A stretch of 64,000 nt of DNA from Aestuariibacter sp. GS-14 (GTDB taxonomy: Bacteria; Pseudomonadota; Gammaproteobacteria; Enterobacterales; Alteromonadaceae), in contig NZ_VHIP01000001.1 in NCBI RefSeq assembly GCF_006494365.1, positions 124,001 to 188,000 of the forward strand, in the 5' to 3' direction. The number at the start of each line of letters is the position of its first letter. The first letter of the stretch is position 1. This document shows positions 1-8,752 of this stretch, piece by piece. The translations under genes were made by a program, and so were the position numbers. A model generated the notes under the pieces. That model did no database searches. It saw only the letters and a program-made list of their open reading frames with translations, and was not told where the DNA came from.

Positions 1-8
1 CTTATTAG

Positions 9-101
9 TTGGATGGCAAAGAGGCAGCGTTTGATGAGCAGGCTAATCAGTGGTTTGCTGAGTATGTACCGATGATTGCGCAGGCTGTTCATTCAAAGTA
101 G
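9..101 (+). other. short reading frame resembling the tail of a protein
   Basis: A 30-codon frame ends in TAG at 99-101 and reads as an amphipathic, acidic tail (for example DEQANQWFAEYVPMIAQ). It has only a TTG as possible start, and an in-frame stop lies just before it at 6-8. It may be the broken end of a gene lying to the left of the window, or chance. I do not recognise a family. Confidence 0.2.
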
Positions 102-182
102 CACTTAATTGGATAAGTTCTGACCTGACGAAGTACAAATAAAGAACTCTATAAATTCTGACATTTCAGCTATTGGTAAAAA

Positions 183-216
183 GCAGCCGTAGGGCACTTC
201 AAGTGCCGATGGCTGC
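183..216 (-). terminator. hairpin terminator of the sulfatase operon
   Basis: GCAGCC pairs with GGCTGC, and inside it GGCACTT pairs with AAGTGCC around a short loop. Read on the minus strand the stem is followed by five T (A-run 178-182 on the plus strand). It lies about 110 bp beyond the stop of the sulfatase, the last gene of the minus-strand cluster. A shorter T-run follows on the plus strand, so it may work both ways. Confidence 0.7.
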
Positions 217-328
217 TTTAGTGTGAGTAGCGGACTTTTACAGACGTGGGACTCAACACCTGAGTTTTGTGGGAATTGTGCCTGATAGTAAGTACATCAT
301 TGTTGATTCACTCTCGCCATGGAATGCA

Positions 329-1996
329 TTAGTGTTTTACAGCTTTATCCGTATTCTCCATATAGGGGAAGTAAAACTCACCTTTTCGCTGCTTTTCCAA
401 CTTGAGCGGTGTATCAGGAAATACTCCCATATAGACATCGGTTCGATTAGGTTCAACCAGCCACCATTCGGGAAATGGCGCAGCTTTAAGGCCATCCTTA
501 TTGCGTAGATTCATCCCCTCAGCCAGCTTTGCATTAAACGGTACTGACGGTTTGCTCCCATCTGCCGGCCTGAGGGCATTATAAAGCGCCTTGCGCAGGG
601 GTAAAAGTTGTGACGCATATTTGGGATCTCTGATCAGATTACGCATTTCATTTGGGTCTGAATCCAAATCATAAAGTTCTTCGATATCCCAAACTCCGTG
701 ATATTGAATATACTTCAAATTATCTCTACGAATAGCAAAAGTGGTTGGTGTAGACGGGAACGACCATTCCCAATAATACTCGTAGACAAAATCGGGAGTA
801 TCCCAGTTTTCTTCATTGACTTTACCCGATGCTACCGGTAAAAAACTTTTACCTTCAAATTGCACAGGAGATGCCACGCCTGCTAAATCCAGAAAAGTCG
901 GCGCTAAATCTAAATTTCTTACTACCGTATTTTTAATTTCCCCTTTCGGGAGTAGTCCGGGAGCGCTGATTACAAGCGGCACTCGTACTGAACCTTCATA
1001 AGCATTGCGTTTGTCTATCAGACCATGATCACCAATTAAAAAGCCGTTATCACTGTAAAATACAACCATTGTGTTGTCGATGAGATCGTTTTTTCTAAGA
1101 TAATTCATCAATTCACCTAAACTTTCGTCAACGGCTGACAATGTTTCATAGTAATGTTTAATATACTCTTTCATGGTTAAGTCAGTGGCAAAAATAAAAT
1201 CATTGCCATGCCAGCTGTTACGCTGATTATGAACCCACATCGGCTTATTCTTGGCGTCCTCTTCTGTCACTTCAGCAGAGTCTGGTAGTTTGAAATTTAC
1301 ATTATCATACTGACCTTTGTGCCTCTCAGCAGGTAAAGGATCTGAGTGAACAGCCTTATGACTTAAATACAAAAAAAATGGCTTTGATTTATCAATACCG
1401 CTTTCCAGCCAGTTCAATGCATAGCCAGTGAGTTCATCCGTTATGTAACCTTTCTGGTCAACATGTTGACCATCTACATTCAACTGATTTACCACACCCT
1501 GTTCTTGTAAATGGGGCGGAATATAATCGCTGGGATAGTAAGCGCCCTGCCCCGGAAAACTCACCCACTTATCAAATCCCTCTCTTGGCATATCCGAATG
1601 CTCACCCATATGCCACTTCCCAAAAAAGCCAGTTTGATAACCCGCACCCTGCAAGTATTTTGGGAAAAACACCAACCCTTCTTCTGAGGAGTTATTGTTG
1701 TCTACAATCTTATGATTTCGTGCTGTCATCCCCGTTAGAATAGTTGCCCGACTAGGCGAACAAAGTGAAGATGTAACAACTGCATTTGGAAAATAGACGC
1801 CACTTTCAGCGAGCTCATCTATGTTGGGAGTTTCAAGCTCGTCCTGTAAGAATCCCATACCGTCAAACCTGAGGTCATCGACCAACACAAAAATAATGTT
1901 TCTGGCACCGTCTGTTGACTCTGCTGAGACGATAGTGGCATTTATGAACAGCATAAAACCCACTGCATACGAGATTTTTTTAAAAAGTGAAGACAT
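329..1996 (-). CDS. secreted sulfatase (alkaline-phosphatase superfamily, type I formylglycine)
   Basis: This 555-residue enzyme should hydrolyse a sulfate ester outside the cytoplasm. Residues 1-25 form a signal peptide ending near VSA. The metal-binding start NIIFVLVDDLR (DD at 40-41) is followed by the sulfatase signature LCSPSRATILTG, whose Cys79 is the residue converted to formylglycine. Later motifs FFGKWHMG and FYSDNGFLIGDHGL are also typical of the family. Conversion of Cys79 needs a formylglycine-generating enzyme, which is not in this window. It is the last gene of a minus-strand cluster, 59 bp after the LeuD-like gene and before a hairpin. Its place in a catabolic operon suggests desulfation of the imported substrate. 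The exact substrate (polysaccharide, glycoside or aryl sulfate) cannot be read from sequence. Confidence 0.93.
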   Translation of the reverse strand: MSSLFKKISYAVGFMLFINATIVSAESTDGARNIIFVLVDDLRFDGMGFLQDELETPNIDELAESGVYFPNAVVTSSLCSPSRATILTGMTARNHKIVDNNNSSEEGLVFFPKYLQGAGYQTGFFGKWHMGEHSDMPREGFDKWVSFPGQGAYYPSDYIPPHLQEQGVVNQLNVDGQHVDQKGYITDELTGYALNWLESGIDKSKPFFLYLSHKAVHSDPLPAERHKGQYDNVNFKLPDSAEVTEEDAKNKPMWVHNQRNSWHGNDFIFATDLTMKEYIKHYYETLSAVDESLGELMNYLRKNDLIDNTMVVFYSDNGFLIGDHGLIDKRNAYEGSVRVPLVISAPGLLPKGEIKNTVVRNLDLAPTFLDLAGVASPVQFEGKSFLPVASGKVNEENWDTPDFVYEYYWEWSFPSTPTTFAIRRDNLKYIQYHGVWDIEELYDLDSDPNEMRNLIRDPKYASQLLPLRKALYNALRPADGSKPSVPFNAKLAEGMNLRNKDGLKAAPFPEWWLVEPNRTDVYMGVFPDTPLKLEKQRKGEFYFPYMENTDKAVKH

Positions 1997-2055
1997 CTTA
2001 ATATTGACCTTTTAGAAATGATTAATTGATGATGGTGTCCATTGACAAAGGTGAA

Positions 2056-2655
2056 TCAGAAAATATTCTGTGACCTTGACTCAAACTCCTGAATCAGATT
2101 AATTTCAAGTAAGGTACGACCAATTTTATCGACACCTCCAATCAGATTATTCTTATGATGACTTTCTATATCGAAGGTATATGACTTACTTCCAACATGC
2201 AGCACCTGTTCAGGTAAGTCTAGTTTGAGTAACGTATCAGGCATACGCGAGACCAGGTCACCAATCTCGTCGATTGCAGCTGCAGGCAACGTTACAGGTA
2301 GAATTTGATTATTCAGGCAATTTGCCCTGAATATGTCGGCAAAACTTTTAGCCACAATAATGCGAATCCCGAAATCAGCAATCGCCCAAGGCGCATGTTC
2401 GCGACTGGAACCGCAACCAAAATTATCGCCGGTGACTAAAATCTCCGCCCCTCGATACTGCGCCTGATTAAGCACACAATCGGGATTCGGCACCGATTCC
2501 TCGCTATCAAGATATCGCCAGTCATGCAGTAAGTGTTTTCCAAATCCCTGGCGGGAGATTTCAGTTAAAAACTGCTTAGGAAGTAACTGATCGGTATCAA
2601 TATTATCTTCTAATAGTGGAATTGCTTTCGCACTAACTACAGTGATTGCCTTCAT
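2056..2655 (-). CDS. leuD: LeuD-like small subunit of a 3-isopropylmalate dehydratase-type hydro-lyase
   Basis: A 199-residue swivel-domain subunit that pairs with the LeuC-like large subunit. Family motifs are visible: [13 protein letters not shown] near the start, and [15 protein letters not shown] with the substrate-binding Ser-Arg. The start overlaps the stop of the LeuC-like gene by 4 bp (ATGA), so translation is coupled. In leucine synthesis the pair converts 2- to 3-isopropylmalate. Here leuA and leuB are missing and the neighbours are a CoA-transferase and an HMG-CoA-lyase-type enzyme, so I infer a catabolic role on a substituted malate or maleate. The sequence is close to the canonical E. 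coli-type LeuD as I remember it, so a biosynthetic role is not excluded. Confidence 0.88.
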   Translation of the reverse strand: MKAITVVSAKAIPLLEDNIDTDQLLPKQFLTEISRQGFGKHLLHDWRYLDSEESVPNPDCVLNQAQYRGAEILVTGDNFGCGSSREHAPWAIADFGIRIIVAKSFADIFRANCLNNQILPVTLPAAAIDEIGDLVSRMPDTLLKLDLPEQVLHVGSKSYTFDIESHHKNNLIGGVDKIGRTLLEINLIQEFESRSQNIF

Positions 2656-4064
2656 ATCGACTCTCCTACCGGTAACTGACGAACATCAACAAATTTTCCG
2701 TAAACAGCGGCAGCGGCAGCCATAGCCGGACTGACCAAATGAGTTCGAGCCCCCCTGCCCTGACGACCTTCAAAGTTTCGGTTGCTGGTAGAGGCGCATC
2801 GATCGCCGTCTTGCAGTAAATCGTCGTTCATGCCCAAACACATGGAACAACCGGGTAAGCGCCATTCAAATCCAGCGTTAATAAAAATCTGATCGAGGCC
2901 TTCCTGTTCAGCTTGTACCTTTACGCGATTAGAACCCGGTACAACAATAGCTGTTACTGCTGAGGACACTACTTTCCCCTTTACGACCAAGGCTGCTTCT
3001 CGTAAATCCTCTATCCGACTATTGGTACAAGAGCCAATAAAAACGTGAGAGACCGAAATATCGGTGGCCAGAGTATCAGGCGTCAGACCCATATATTGAA
3101 GAGCTTTATCGTTCGATATCCGAAGCGTGTCATCCATTGCAGAAGATGGATTTGGGACTGCTCCATCGACACCGATTACTTGACCGGGATTCGTCCCCCA
3201 GGTTAGTTGTGGGGCAAGGTCAGAGACCTCAATCGTAACAACTTTATCAAAGCTTGCGTCAGCATCAGACTGCAGTGAACGCCAGTAGGCCTTAGCTCGT
3301 TCAAAGTCTGCACCGGTCGGTGCATTCGCTTTACCAGCCAGGTACTCAAAGGTAGTCTCATCCGGTGCAATCATGCCTGCTTTTGCTCCGGCCTCAATGC
3401 TCATATTACACATTGTCATCCTGCCTTCCATCGACAGCGACTGCACCGCATCACCGGTATATTCGATCACATAGCCTGTAGCACCAGCTGAGCCAATCGC
3501 TCCGATAAGCGCCAGGATCAGGTCCTTAGCAGTGACGCCTTTAGACAATTGACCGTTAAACACCACTTTCATACTTTTAGCTTTCGACTGACGAATAGTT
3601 TGGGTAGCCAACACATGCTCGACGTCCGAAGTGCCTATACCAAATGCTAACGCTCCAAAGGCACCATGTGTGGCGGTATGAGAGTCACCGCATACCACTG
3701 TCATACCGGGATGAATTAATCCCATTTCGGGGGCCATTACATGCACAATACCCTGACTTTCATGACCTACCGGATACAATACAATGCCGTGTTCATTACA
3801 ATTTTTTGCCAAGGTTCTCAGTTGCTGAGCGTTCTTTGGACCACATGCATCCAGAGAAAGCGAGCGTGTTGAAATACTGTGATCCATGGTAGCAATGGTT
3901 TTTTCGGGTCTTGCTACCTTGCGTCCTTTTTGGGCAAGTCCATCAAAGGCTTGCGGCGATGTCACTTCATGGATGAGGTGTCGGTCAATATACAACAATC
4001 CATCACCATCGATATCCGTGATGAAATGTGCATCCCACAATTTATCGTACAGTGTCTTACTCAT
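2652..4064 (-). CDS. leuC: LeuC-like large subunit of a 3-isopropylmalate dehydratase-type hydro-lyase
   Basis: A 470-residue aconitase-superfamily subunit expected to carry a [4Fe-4S] cluster. The three cluster cysteines sit in [14 protein letters not shown] and GCSMCLGMN, with the substrate motif [19 protein letters not shown] upstream of them. Length and sequence agree with bacterial LeuC along the whole protein, including the N-terminal [20 protein letters not shown]. It lies 33 bp after the HMGL-type gene and overlaps leuD by 4 bp. The missing leuA/leuB and the CoA-transferase and lyase neighbours suggest that this is a second, catabolic copy acting on isopropylmalate, citramalate/citraconate or a similar acid. 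That assignment is an inference. Confidence 0.9.
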   Translation of the reverse strand: MSKTLYDKLWDAHFITDIDGDGLLYIDRHLIHEVTSPQAFDGLAQKGRKVARPEKTIATMDHSISTRSLSLDACGPKNAQQLRTLAKNCNEHGIVLYPVGHESQGIVHVMAPEMGLIHPGMTVVCGDSHTATHGAFGALAFGIGTSDVEHVLATQTIRQSKAKSMKVVFNGQLSKGVTAKDLILALIGAIGSAGATGYVIEYTGDAVQSLSMEGRMTMCNMSIEAGAKAGMIAPDETTFEYLAGKANAPTGADFERAKAYWRSLQSDADASFDKVVTIEVSDLAPQLTWGTNPGQVIGVDGAVPNPSSAMDDTLRISNDKALQYMGLTPDTLATDISVSHVFIGSCTNSRIEDLREAALVVKGKVVSSAVTAIVVPGSNRVKVQAEQEGLDQIFINAGFEWRLPGCSMCLGMNDDLLQDGDRCASTSNRNFEGRQGRGARTHLVSPAMAAAAAVYGKFVDVRQLPVGESI

Positions 4065-4097
4065 CTTTCTGGTACTCTTTTGTATTCAATTAGTCGT

Positions 4098-5012
4098 CTA
4101 TAATGCGATGCTGTGATTTTTCTTAAGCCAAGGCTTGGCGCGTCCTCCGGGAGAATTGCCGGTTAGCACAGAAACAAGATCAGAGGCTTTCAATAGCGCG
4201 GGCATATCTATTCCTGTCTGATATCCCATCTGTTCCACTAATAAAACGACATCTTCTGTAGCAACATTACCCGTCGCGCCGGGCGCAAAAGGACATCCTC
4301 CCAAACCACCTATTGAAGCATCAAACTGGCGTATCCCCGCCTCAATAGCGGCATAAACATTTGCTACGCCCATACCTCGGGTATCATGAAAATGACACGA
4401 CAAATTATAAGCACCGACCTCATTCGCCAGCCGTCTCATTAACTTATACACTGCATCAGGATCTGCTGCGCCAATTGTGTCTGCAATCACAATTTTGCTT
4501 GCCCCGCCTTCCAGAAGTAAGGCACTTAATCGCAATACCTCATCTCCCGATACACGGCCTTCAAATGGACATTCCCACGCCGTAGCGACATAGGCTTGTA
4601 CCGCCGACGCTCTCTCTTTTGAGAGTTCGAGAACAGACTGTGCCATCTCAAGGGCATACGCCGTCGTCATGCGAATATTTTTTTCGTTCATCGTTGAACT
4701 GGCAGCCAATACTAACGACATTAAGGGAACATTGAGATCTGCTCCATGCTTAAAACCCTTTGCATTTGGAATTAACGCGGAATAAACCACACCATCGGAA
4801 TGATCCAATTGCTGAAACACTTCGTCGGTTCCAGCCATTGCGGGAACCGCTTTGGGTGAAACAAAAGCGCCCACCTCAATTGCAGGTAATCCCGCATCAA
4901 CTAAAGCGTTAATGAGTAACAAGCGTTCATCAACTGACAAGTGTTTCGTCTGATTTTGGAGCCCATCACGTGGCCCTACGTCGTTAATCGTAATAATTTC
5001 CCTGGTCGTCAT
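4098..5012 (-). CDS. HMG-CoA-lyase-type enzyme (hydroxymethylglutaryl-CoA or citramalyl/alkylmalyl-CoA lyase)
   Basis: A 304-residue TIM-barrel lyase of the HMGL-like family. DVGPRDGLQN at 11-20 carries the catalytic Arg and Asp. CHFHDTRGMG supplies the metal-binding His pair, and GGLGGCPFAPGATGNVATED carries the flexible-loop Cys of true HMG-CoA lyases. Such enzymes split a 3-hydroxy-acyl-CoA into acetyl-CoA and a keto acid. ATGA overlap couples it to the CaiB-type transferase upstream, and the LeuC-like gene follows at 33 bp. With those neighbours, cleavage of a malyl-type CoA (citramalyl-CoA to pyruvate, or isopropylmalyl-CoA to ketoisovalerate) is as plausible as leucine-pathway HMG-CoA cleavage; no other leucine-degradation gene is nearby. 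Confidence 0.9.
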   Translation of the reverse strand: MTTREIITINDVGPRDGLQNQTKHLSVDERLLLINALVDAGLPAIEVGAFVSPKAVPAMAGTDEVFQQLDHSDGVVYSALIPNAKGFKHGADLNVPLMSLVLAASSTMNEKNIRMTTAYALEMAQSVLELSKERASAVQAYVATAWECPFEGRVSGDEVLRLSALLLEGGASKIVIADTIGAADPDAVYKLMRRLANEVGAYNLSCHFHDTRGMGVANVYAAIEAGIRQFDASIGGLGGCPFAPGATGNVATEDVVLLVEQMGYQTGIDMPALLKASDLVSVLTGNSPGGRAKPWLKKNHSIAL

Positions 5013-6208
5013 CGAATTGCTCCGATTTCACGCAACGTGGCAACTTGCTCTTTAGATAAGCCAGCAACTCGCATCAGGACTTCCTCGGTATGCTCGCCTA
5101 CCTCAGGCGCGGCACTGAAGGATTCTTCGTTGGTACGGGAAAATTTGATCGGATTTCCAGGCCCTTTTGTCACATTGCCCTTCGAAGATGTGAGTTCTAC
5201 CACCATATTGCGGTGCAGAACCTGCGCGTCGGACAACGCATCAGAGAATTTATTAACAGGGGCACATGGGATCCTTGCTTTTTCAAGCTTTTCAATCCAG
5301 TAAGCGGTGGCTTTCTGTGACAGAACATCATTGAGCTTATTTTCAATAAAGTCCCGCTGTGCCCAGCGGCCCGGCTGACCATCGAGTTCCGGAATGTCTA
5401 ATTCAGGAATATTGACGACGCCTTTCAGGTTTTGCCAAAAATTATCGGTAATCACCGCGATCACTACAAAGCCATCTGCGGTTTTAAAGGTGTTATATGG
5501 CACATGAACAAAATGCGAGTTACCAATGGGCTCGGGGTTTTCTCCTGACAGGAAATACATAGTAGCCATATAATTGAGTAGCGATATCTGACAATCCAGC
5601 ATCGATATATCAATATCCTGACCAAGACCACTACGTTCCCGCTCTAGCAAAGCGGCTTGGATCCCCATCACCGCAAACATACCACCGCCAAGATCGCCAA
5701 TAGGAATACCGGCCCTAACCGGGCTTTCCGGATCCATCCCGGTAATCGACATACCACCACCGGTCGCCTGCGCCACCTGATCAAAAGCCGGCCGTTTAAA
5801 GTTTGGTCCATTGCTGCCAAACCCGGTAATAGAGCAACAAATAATGCGAGGATTAATGGCTTTCAAATGCTCGTGGTCAATTTTTAACTTAGCTGGAACG
5901 CCCGCACCAAAGTTGTTGACCACCACATCTGCAGCTTTTACCAGTTCGTAAAATACTGCCAGTCCGTCTTCAAACTTTAAATCAATACAGACACTTTGCT
6001 TGTTTCTGTTTAGCGTTATGAAGTAGGCCCCCATCCCATCCAGAGAGTTTTTCGGATCAGTTGCCAGTAACTTTCGTGTACCTTCGCCCTGAGGCGGCTC
6101 TACTTTAATCGTTTCGGCACCTAAATCAGCCAGAATCATGCCGCAGTAAGGGCCCGATAGCATATGCGTCAGGTCGAGAATTTTAATGCCATTTAAAGGT
6201 TTACTCAT
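5009..6208 (-). CDS. class III (CaiB/BaiF family) acyl-CoA transferase
   Basis: A 399-residue cytoplasmic transferase that moves CoA between acyl-CoA and a free acid. The N-terminus GIKILDLTHMLSGPYCGM, the Rossmann-like ADLGAETIKVEPP and the segment PIGDLGGGMFAVMGIQAAL are typical. Asp172 in that last segment aligns with the aspartate that forms the acyl anhydride in formyl-CoA transferase. It is separated by 40 bp from the GMC gene and overlaps the lyase gene by 4 bp (ATGA). The simplest reading is that it activates the acid made or used by the LeuCD-like enzyme so that the lyase can cleave it, as succinyl-CoA:citramalate CoA-transferase does in the 3-hydroxypropionate cycle. Confidence 0.92.
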   Translation of the reverse strand: MSKPLNGIKILDLTHMLSGPYCGMILADLGAETIKVEPPQGEGTRKLLATDPKNSLDGMGAYFITLNRNKQSVCIDLKFEDGLAVFYELVKAADVVVNNFGAGVPAKLKIDHEHLKAINPRIICCSITGFGSNGPNFKRPAFDQVAQATGGGMSITGMDPESPVRAGIPIGDLGGGMFAVMGIQAALLERERSGLGQDIDISMLDCQISLLNYMATMYFLSGENPEPIGNSHFVHVPYNTFKTADGFVVIAVITDNFWQNLKGVVNIPELDIPELDGQPGRWAQRDFIENKLNDVLSQKATAYWIEKLEKARIPCAPVNKFSDALSDAQVLHRNMVVELTSSKGNVTKGPGNPIKFSRTNEESFSAAPEVGEHTEEVLMRVAGLSKEQVATLREIGAIR

Positions 6209-6248
6209 GGTGATCTCTAATTTTTAATAACAAGGGTTAATCTAATCA

Positions 6249-7928
6249 TTACAACTGTCCGTTTTTGACTTTATTCGCTGCATAGGCAGCCGCTCTGGCG
6301 GTAAATGCCATATAAGTTAAAGACGGGTTTTGGTTGGCTGACGAGCTCATTGCTGCGCCATCGGTTATAAATAAATTGGGGATATCGTGGGTTTGATTCC
6401 ATTTATTCACCACGGAGGTGCGCGCATCGCTACCCATTCGTGCGCCTCCCATCTCATGAACCGCGCTGCCCGCATTTTCCGGTTCATCAAAAGAGGCCAG
6501 TATCTCGCTTTTCGTCAGGCCAAGCATTGCACGTGCTTGCTGTGCGGCATCCTTAAGAAGTTTATGTTCGTTGTCGCCGTGTTTGAGTGAAATATCAAGG
6601 AGTGGCAACCCCCATTTATCCTTCTTATCAGCAAGACGAATACGATTACTGGCTACCGGAAGACTTTCCGCAAAAGCAACCATTAGTAGACGCCATTCAC
6701 CTTGCTTCGACAGCTTATTCTTTAGTTTTTCGCCGGTACCGGCTTCATGGGCACCGCGTTTCCAGTTAGCTCTGAATCCAACCCCCTGGTAACTGTAACC
6801 ACGAAGAAACTGTTCTGACGCCGTATTGATATTTCTGAATCTGGGAATAATAAAATTAGAAGGACGATTACCAAAATAGCTGCGATCGTTCAGTTCATCG
6901 ATACTTGCAGCGACAGACAATGTTGTCGCATGGTCCATAATATATTTGCCCAACGTGCCGCTGGAATTTGCCAGACCGTTTGGGAAAGTGTCATTTTGGG
7001 AACGCAAAAGAATGCCAACACTGTTAAACGCCGACGCATTCAAAAATACGATTTTTGAAGTAAATTGCTCTCGTTTACCAGTAATGGCGTTAATACATGA
7101 TATACCCGACACCTTTTTTGCTGTTGGGTCATAATTTACCTTTTCGACAATCGTATCAGTCAATAACGTGAGTCGACCGGTTTTTCGTGCAGCCGGCAAG
7201 GTAGAACTTTGCGTTGAAAAATAAGCGCCAAAACTACAGCCCCGATGACAGATATAGCGATACTGGCAAGGTGCCCGCCCCTCTTTTGGAAGCGTGAGAT
7301 TAGCGGAGCGACCAGGAATCAACCGCCGATCGTCATAGGAACTTGCAATTCTGTCTGCCAATAGCTGTTCAATCGCACTCAACGGCATATGCGGTTGGAA
7401 AATACCGTCAGGGAGTTGTATCAACTCTTCCTTTGTTCCGTTAACGCCAATGAAAGATTCAACATGATCATACCAGGGCTTGAGATCTGCATATCGTACA
7501 GGCCAATCAGTGCCATATCCGTCTTTAGCATTAGCCGAGAAATCAATATCGCTCCATCGGTAACATTGCCTGCCCCAGGTTAAAGACCGACCGCCAAGCT
7601 GATAGCCTCTGCGCCACTGAAATGGCTTTTCTAACGTTGTTTGATAGGGATGGTCAGAATCTTTAACAAAATGATGCATTGACCATTCATCAAAGTTAGT
7701 ACCTTTGCTTTGAACGGCATAATCTGCTGCCAGCATTTCAGGATTATTAAAGCCTTTAAAGGGCATTTCCCACGGCGACTTCATTTCATTTTTGTAATCA
7801 ACGCGATGCTCAACAGCAGGACCGCGTTCAACCATCAATACAGTAAGTCCTCGCTCGGTTAATTCTTTGGCTGCCCAGCCACCAGAAATACCAGAACCTA
7901 CTACAATTGCGTCGTAATCATTTTTCAT
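6249..7928 (-). CDS. GMC-family FAD oxidoreductase, large subunit (glycoside/polyol dehydrogenase-like)
   Basis: A 559-residue flavoprotein beginning with the dinucleotide-binding motif AIVVGSGISGGWAAKEL. The C-terminal block HEMGGARMG and NQNPSLTYMAF is the usual GMC active-site region. Cys221, Cys227 and Cys231 (CQYRYICHRGC) form a cluster like the iron-sulfur ligands of glucoside 3-dehydrogenases as I recall them. The protein has no signal peptide; the Tat-signal small subunit encoded just upstream would carry it to the periplasm. I chose the ATG at 7928 because it gives a 4-bp ATGA overlap with that gene; a start seven codons earlier is possible. With the TIM-barrel gene in the locus I infer oxidation of a glycoside at C3, but other alcohols are possible. 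Confidence 0.9.
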   Translation of the reverse strand: MKNDYDAIVVGSGISGGWAAKELTERGLTVLMVERGPAVEHRVDYKNEMKSPWEMPFKGFNNPEMLAADYAVQSKGTNFDEWSMHHFVKDSDHPYQTTLEKPFQWRRGYQLGGRSLTWGRQCYRWSDIDFSANAKDGYGTDWPVRYADLKPWYDHVESFIGVNGTKEELIQLPDGIFQPHMPLSAIEQLLADRIASSYDDRRLIPGRSANLTLPKEGRAPCQYRYICHRGCSFGAYFSTQSSTLPAARKTGRLTLLTDTIVEKVNYDPTAKKVSGISCINAITGKREQFTSKIVFLNASAFNSVGILLRSQNDTFPNGLANSSGTLGKYIMDHATTLSVAASIDELNDRSYFGNRPSNFIIPRFRNINTASEQFLRGYSYQGVGFRANWKRGAHEAGTGEKLKNKLSKQGEWRLLMVAFAESLPVASNRIRLADKKDKWGLPLLDISLKHGDNEHKLLKDAAQQARAMLGLTKSEILASFDEPENAGSAVHEMGGARMGSDARTSVVNKWNQTHDIPNLFITDGAAMSSSANQNPSLTYMAFTARAAAYAANKVKNGQL

Positions 7929-8455
7929 GTGAACCACACTGCTAACCAATCGTTATACATCGCCGGCGTTGCTTCGGCTATTGAGATATCCGGACGCCAT
8001 TGCCCAGGTACGGGGTGATAGGACAAAGTTCCTGAAGCTCCAATCTCAGAACTGAAATACAGACTCAGCAAACCGTTTTTTAAAAGAAGCCAGTGTTGGG
8101 ACTCAAGCTTATCAGGGCTGTTGTAACAGCACTCATCAAACTCAGACAAAACAGCACGCTGTTGTGCCAGTGTCAGCTCAGAATATTTGTTGCCTTTAAA
8201 TGAATCCAAACTGTGTTTAACCACAGCAATAGAATTCTCCGTTAGACCGAGCCACCCTACTTTGACTAAATCCTTGAGCAACTTCGATGGTTGTATTTTA
8301 AGCGCCCCGGGGATCAGCGCTTCGGCGACACAACATATAAACGCATCATTTTCATTTTTTTCAACCACGCTAAAAGTATCCATGGATACCACCAGCGGCA
8401 GCGCTGCTAATAGCTTTACCAGCGTGCGTCGCTGAAGTAATTTCGCGTTTTGCAT
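7925..8455 (-). CDS. Tat-exported small subunit (gluconate 2-dehydrogenase subunit 3 family)
   Basis: A 176-residue protein with a twin-arginine type leader (LLQRRTLVKLLAALPLVVS) and a helical body typical of the small subunits that accompany periplasmic GMC dehydrogenases. Its usual job is to help fold and export the flavin subunit by the hitch-hiker route. It is the first gene of the seven-gene minus-strand cluster and overlaps the GMC gene by 4 bp. A perfect 18-bp palindrome lies 60 bp upstream, so the whole operon is probably controlled from there. Confidence 0.83.
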   Translation of the reverse strand: MQNAKLLQRRTLVKLLAALPLVVSMDTFSVVEKNENDAFICCVAEALIPGALKIQPSKLLKDLVKVGWLGLTENSIAVVKHSLDSFKGNKYSELTLAQQRAVLSEFDECCYNSPDKLESQHWLLLKNGLLSLYFSSEIGASGTLSYHPVPGQWRPDISIAEATPAMYNDWLAVWFT

Positions 8456-8514
8456 AACTGTAAACCCACTTCTTTGCCAAAATGATTTTTTTACTTTTAC
8501 TTAATTTAGAGATA

Positions 8515-8532
8515 AATGTAAAGCTTTACATT
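8515..8532. promoter_or_regulatory. LacI-type operator, perfect palindrome, before the minus-strand operon
   Basis: AATGTAAAGCTTTACATT is a perfect 18-bp palindrome with the central form expected for LacI/GalR-family sites. It lies 60 bp upstream of the first gene of the minus-strand operon. The LacI-family gene at 11000-12004 is the likely binder. Related sites lie at 8712-8727 and 10905-10920. Confidence 0.7.
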
Positions 8533-8711
8533 GACGCATCAAAACAGTGCAATTGCACTAAAATCAAACAAAAACACTCGCTAAAAATCAATTTCCAACA
8601 AAACTAGATATATAACAAAAACAACCATAAAAACTTAAATCATTGTTTTATATTAAATTTAAAAATTATCTTCAGCATAAGATAAAAATGGTTTTATTTT
8701 TGAATGATATT

Positions 8712-8727
8712 ATGTAAACGTTATCAT
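8712..8727. promoter_or_regulatory. LacI-type operator before the TonB receptor gene
   Basis: ATGTAAACGTTATCAT is an imperfect palindrome centred at 8719/8720. It shares TGTAAAC with the site at 10905-10920 and TGTAAA with the perfect palindrome at 8515-8532. It lies 26 bp upstream of the receptor ATG, downstream of or overlapping a promoter in very AT-rich DNA, and fits repression of the receptor. Confidence 0.6.
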
Positions 8728-8752
8728 AAATAACCAAGTGGAGTTAGAAACT

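Noticed and set aside
2056-4064. Standard leucine biosynthesis operon
   Set aside because: leuA and leuB are missing and the genes are coupled to a CoA-transferase and lyase. Not fully excluded, since the proteins look canonical.
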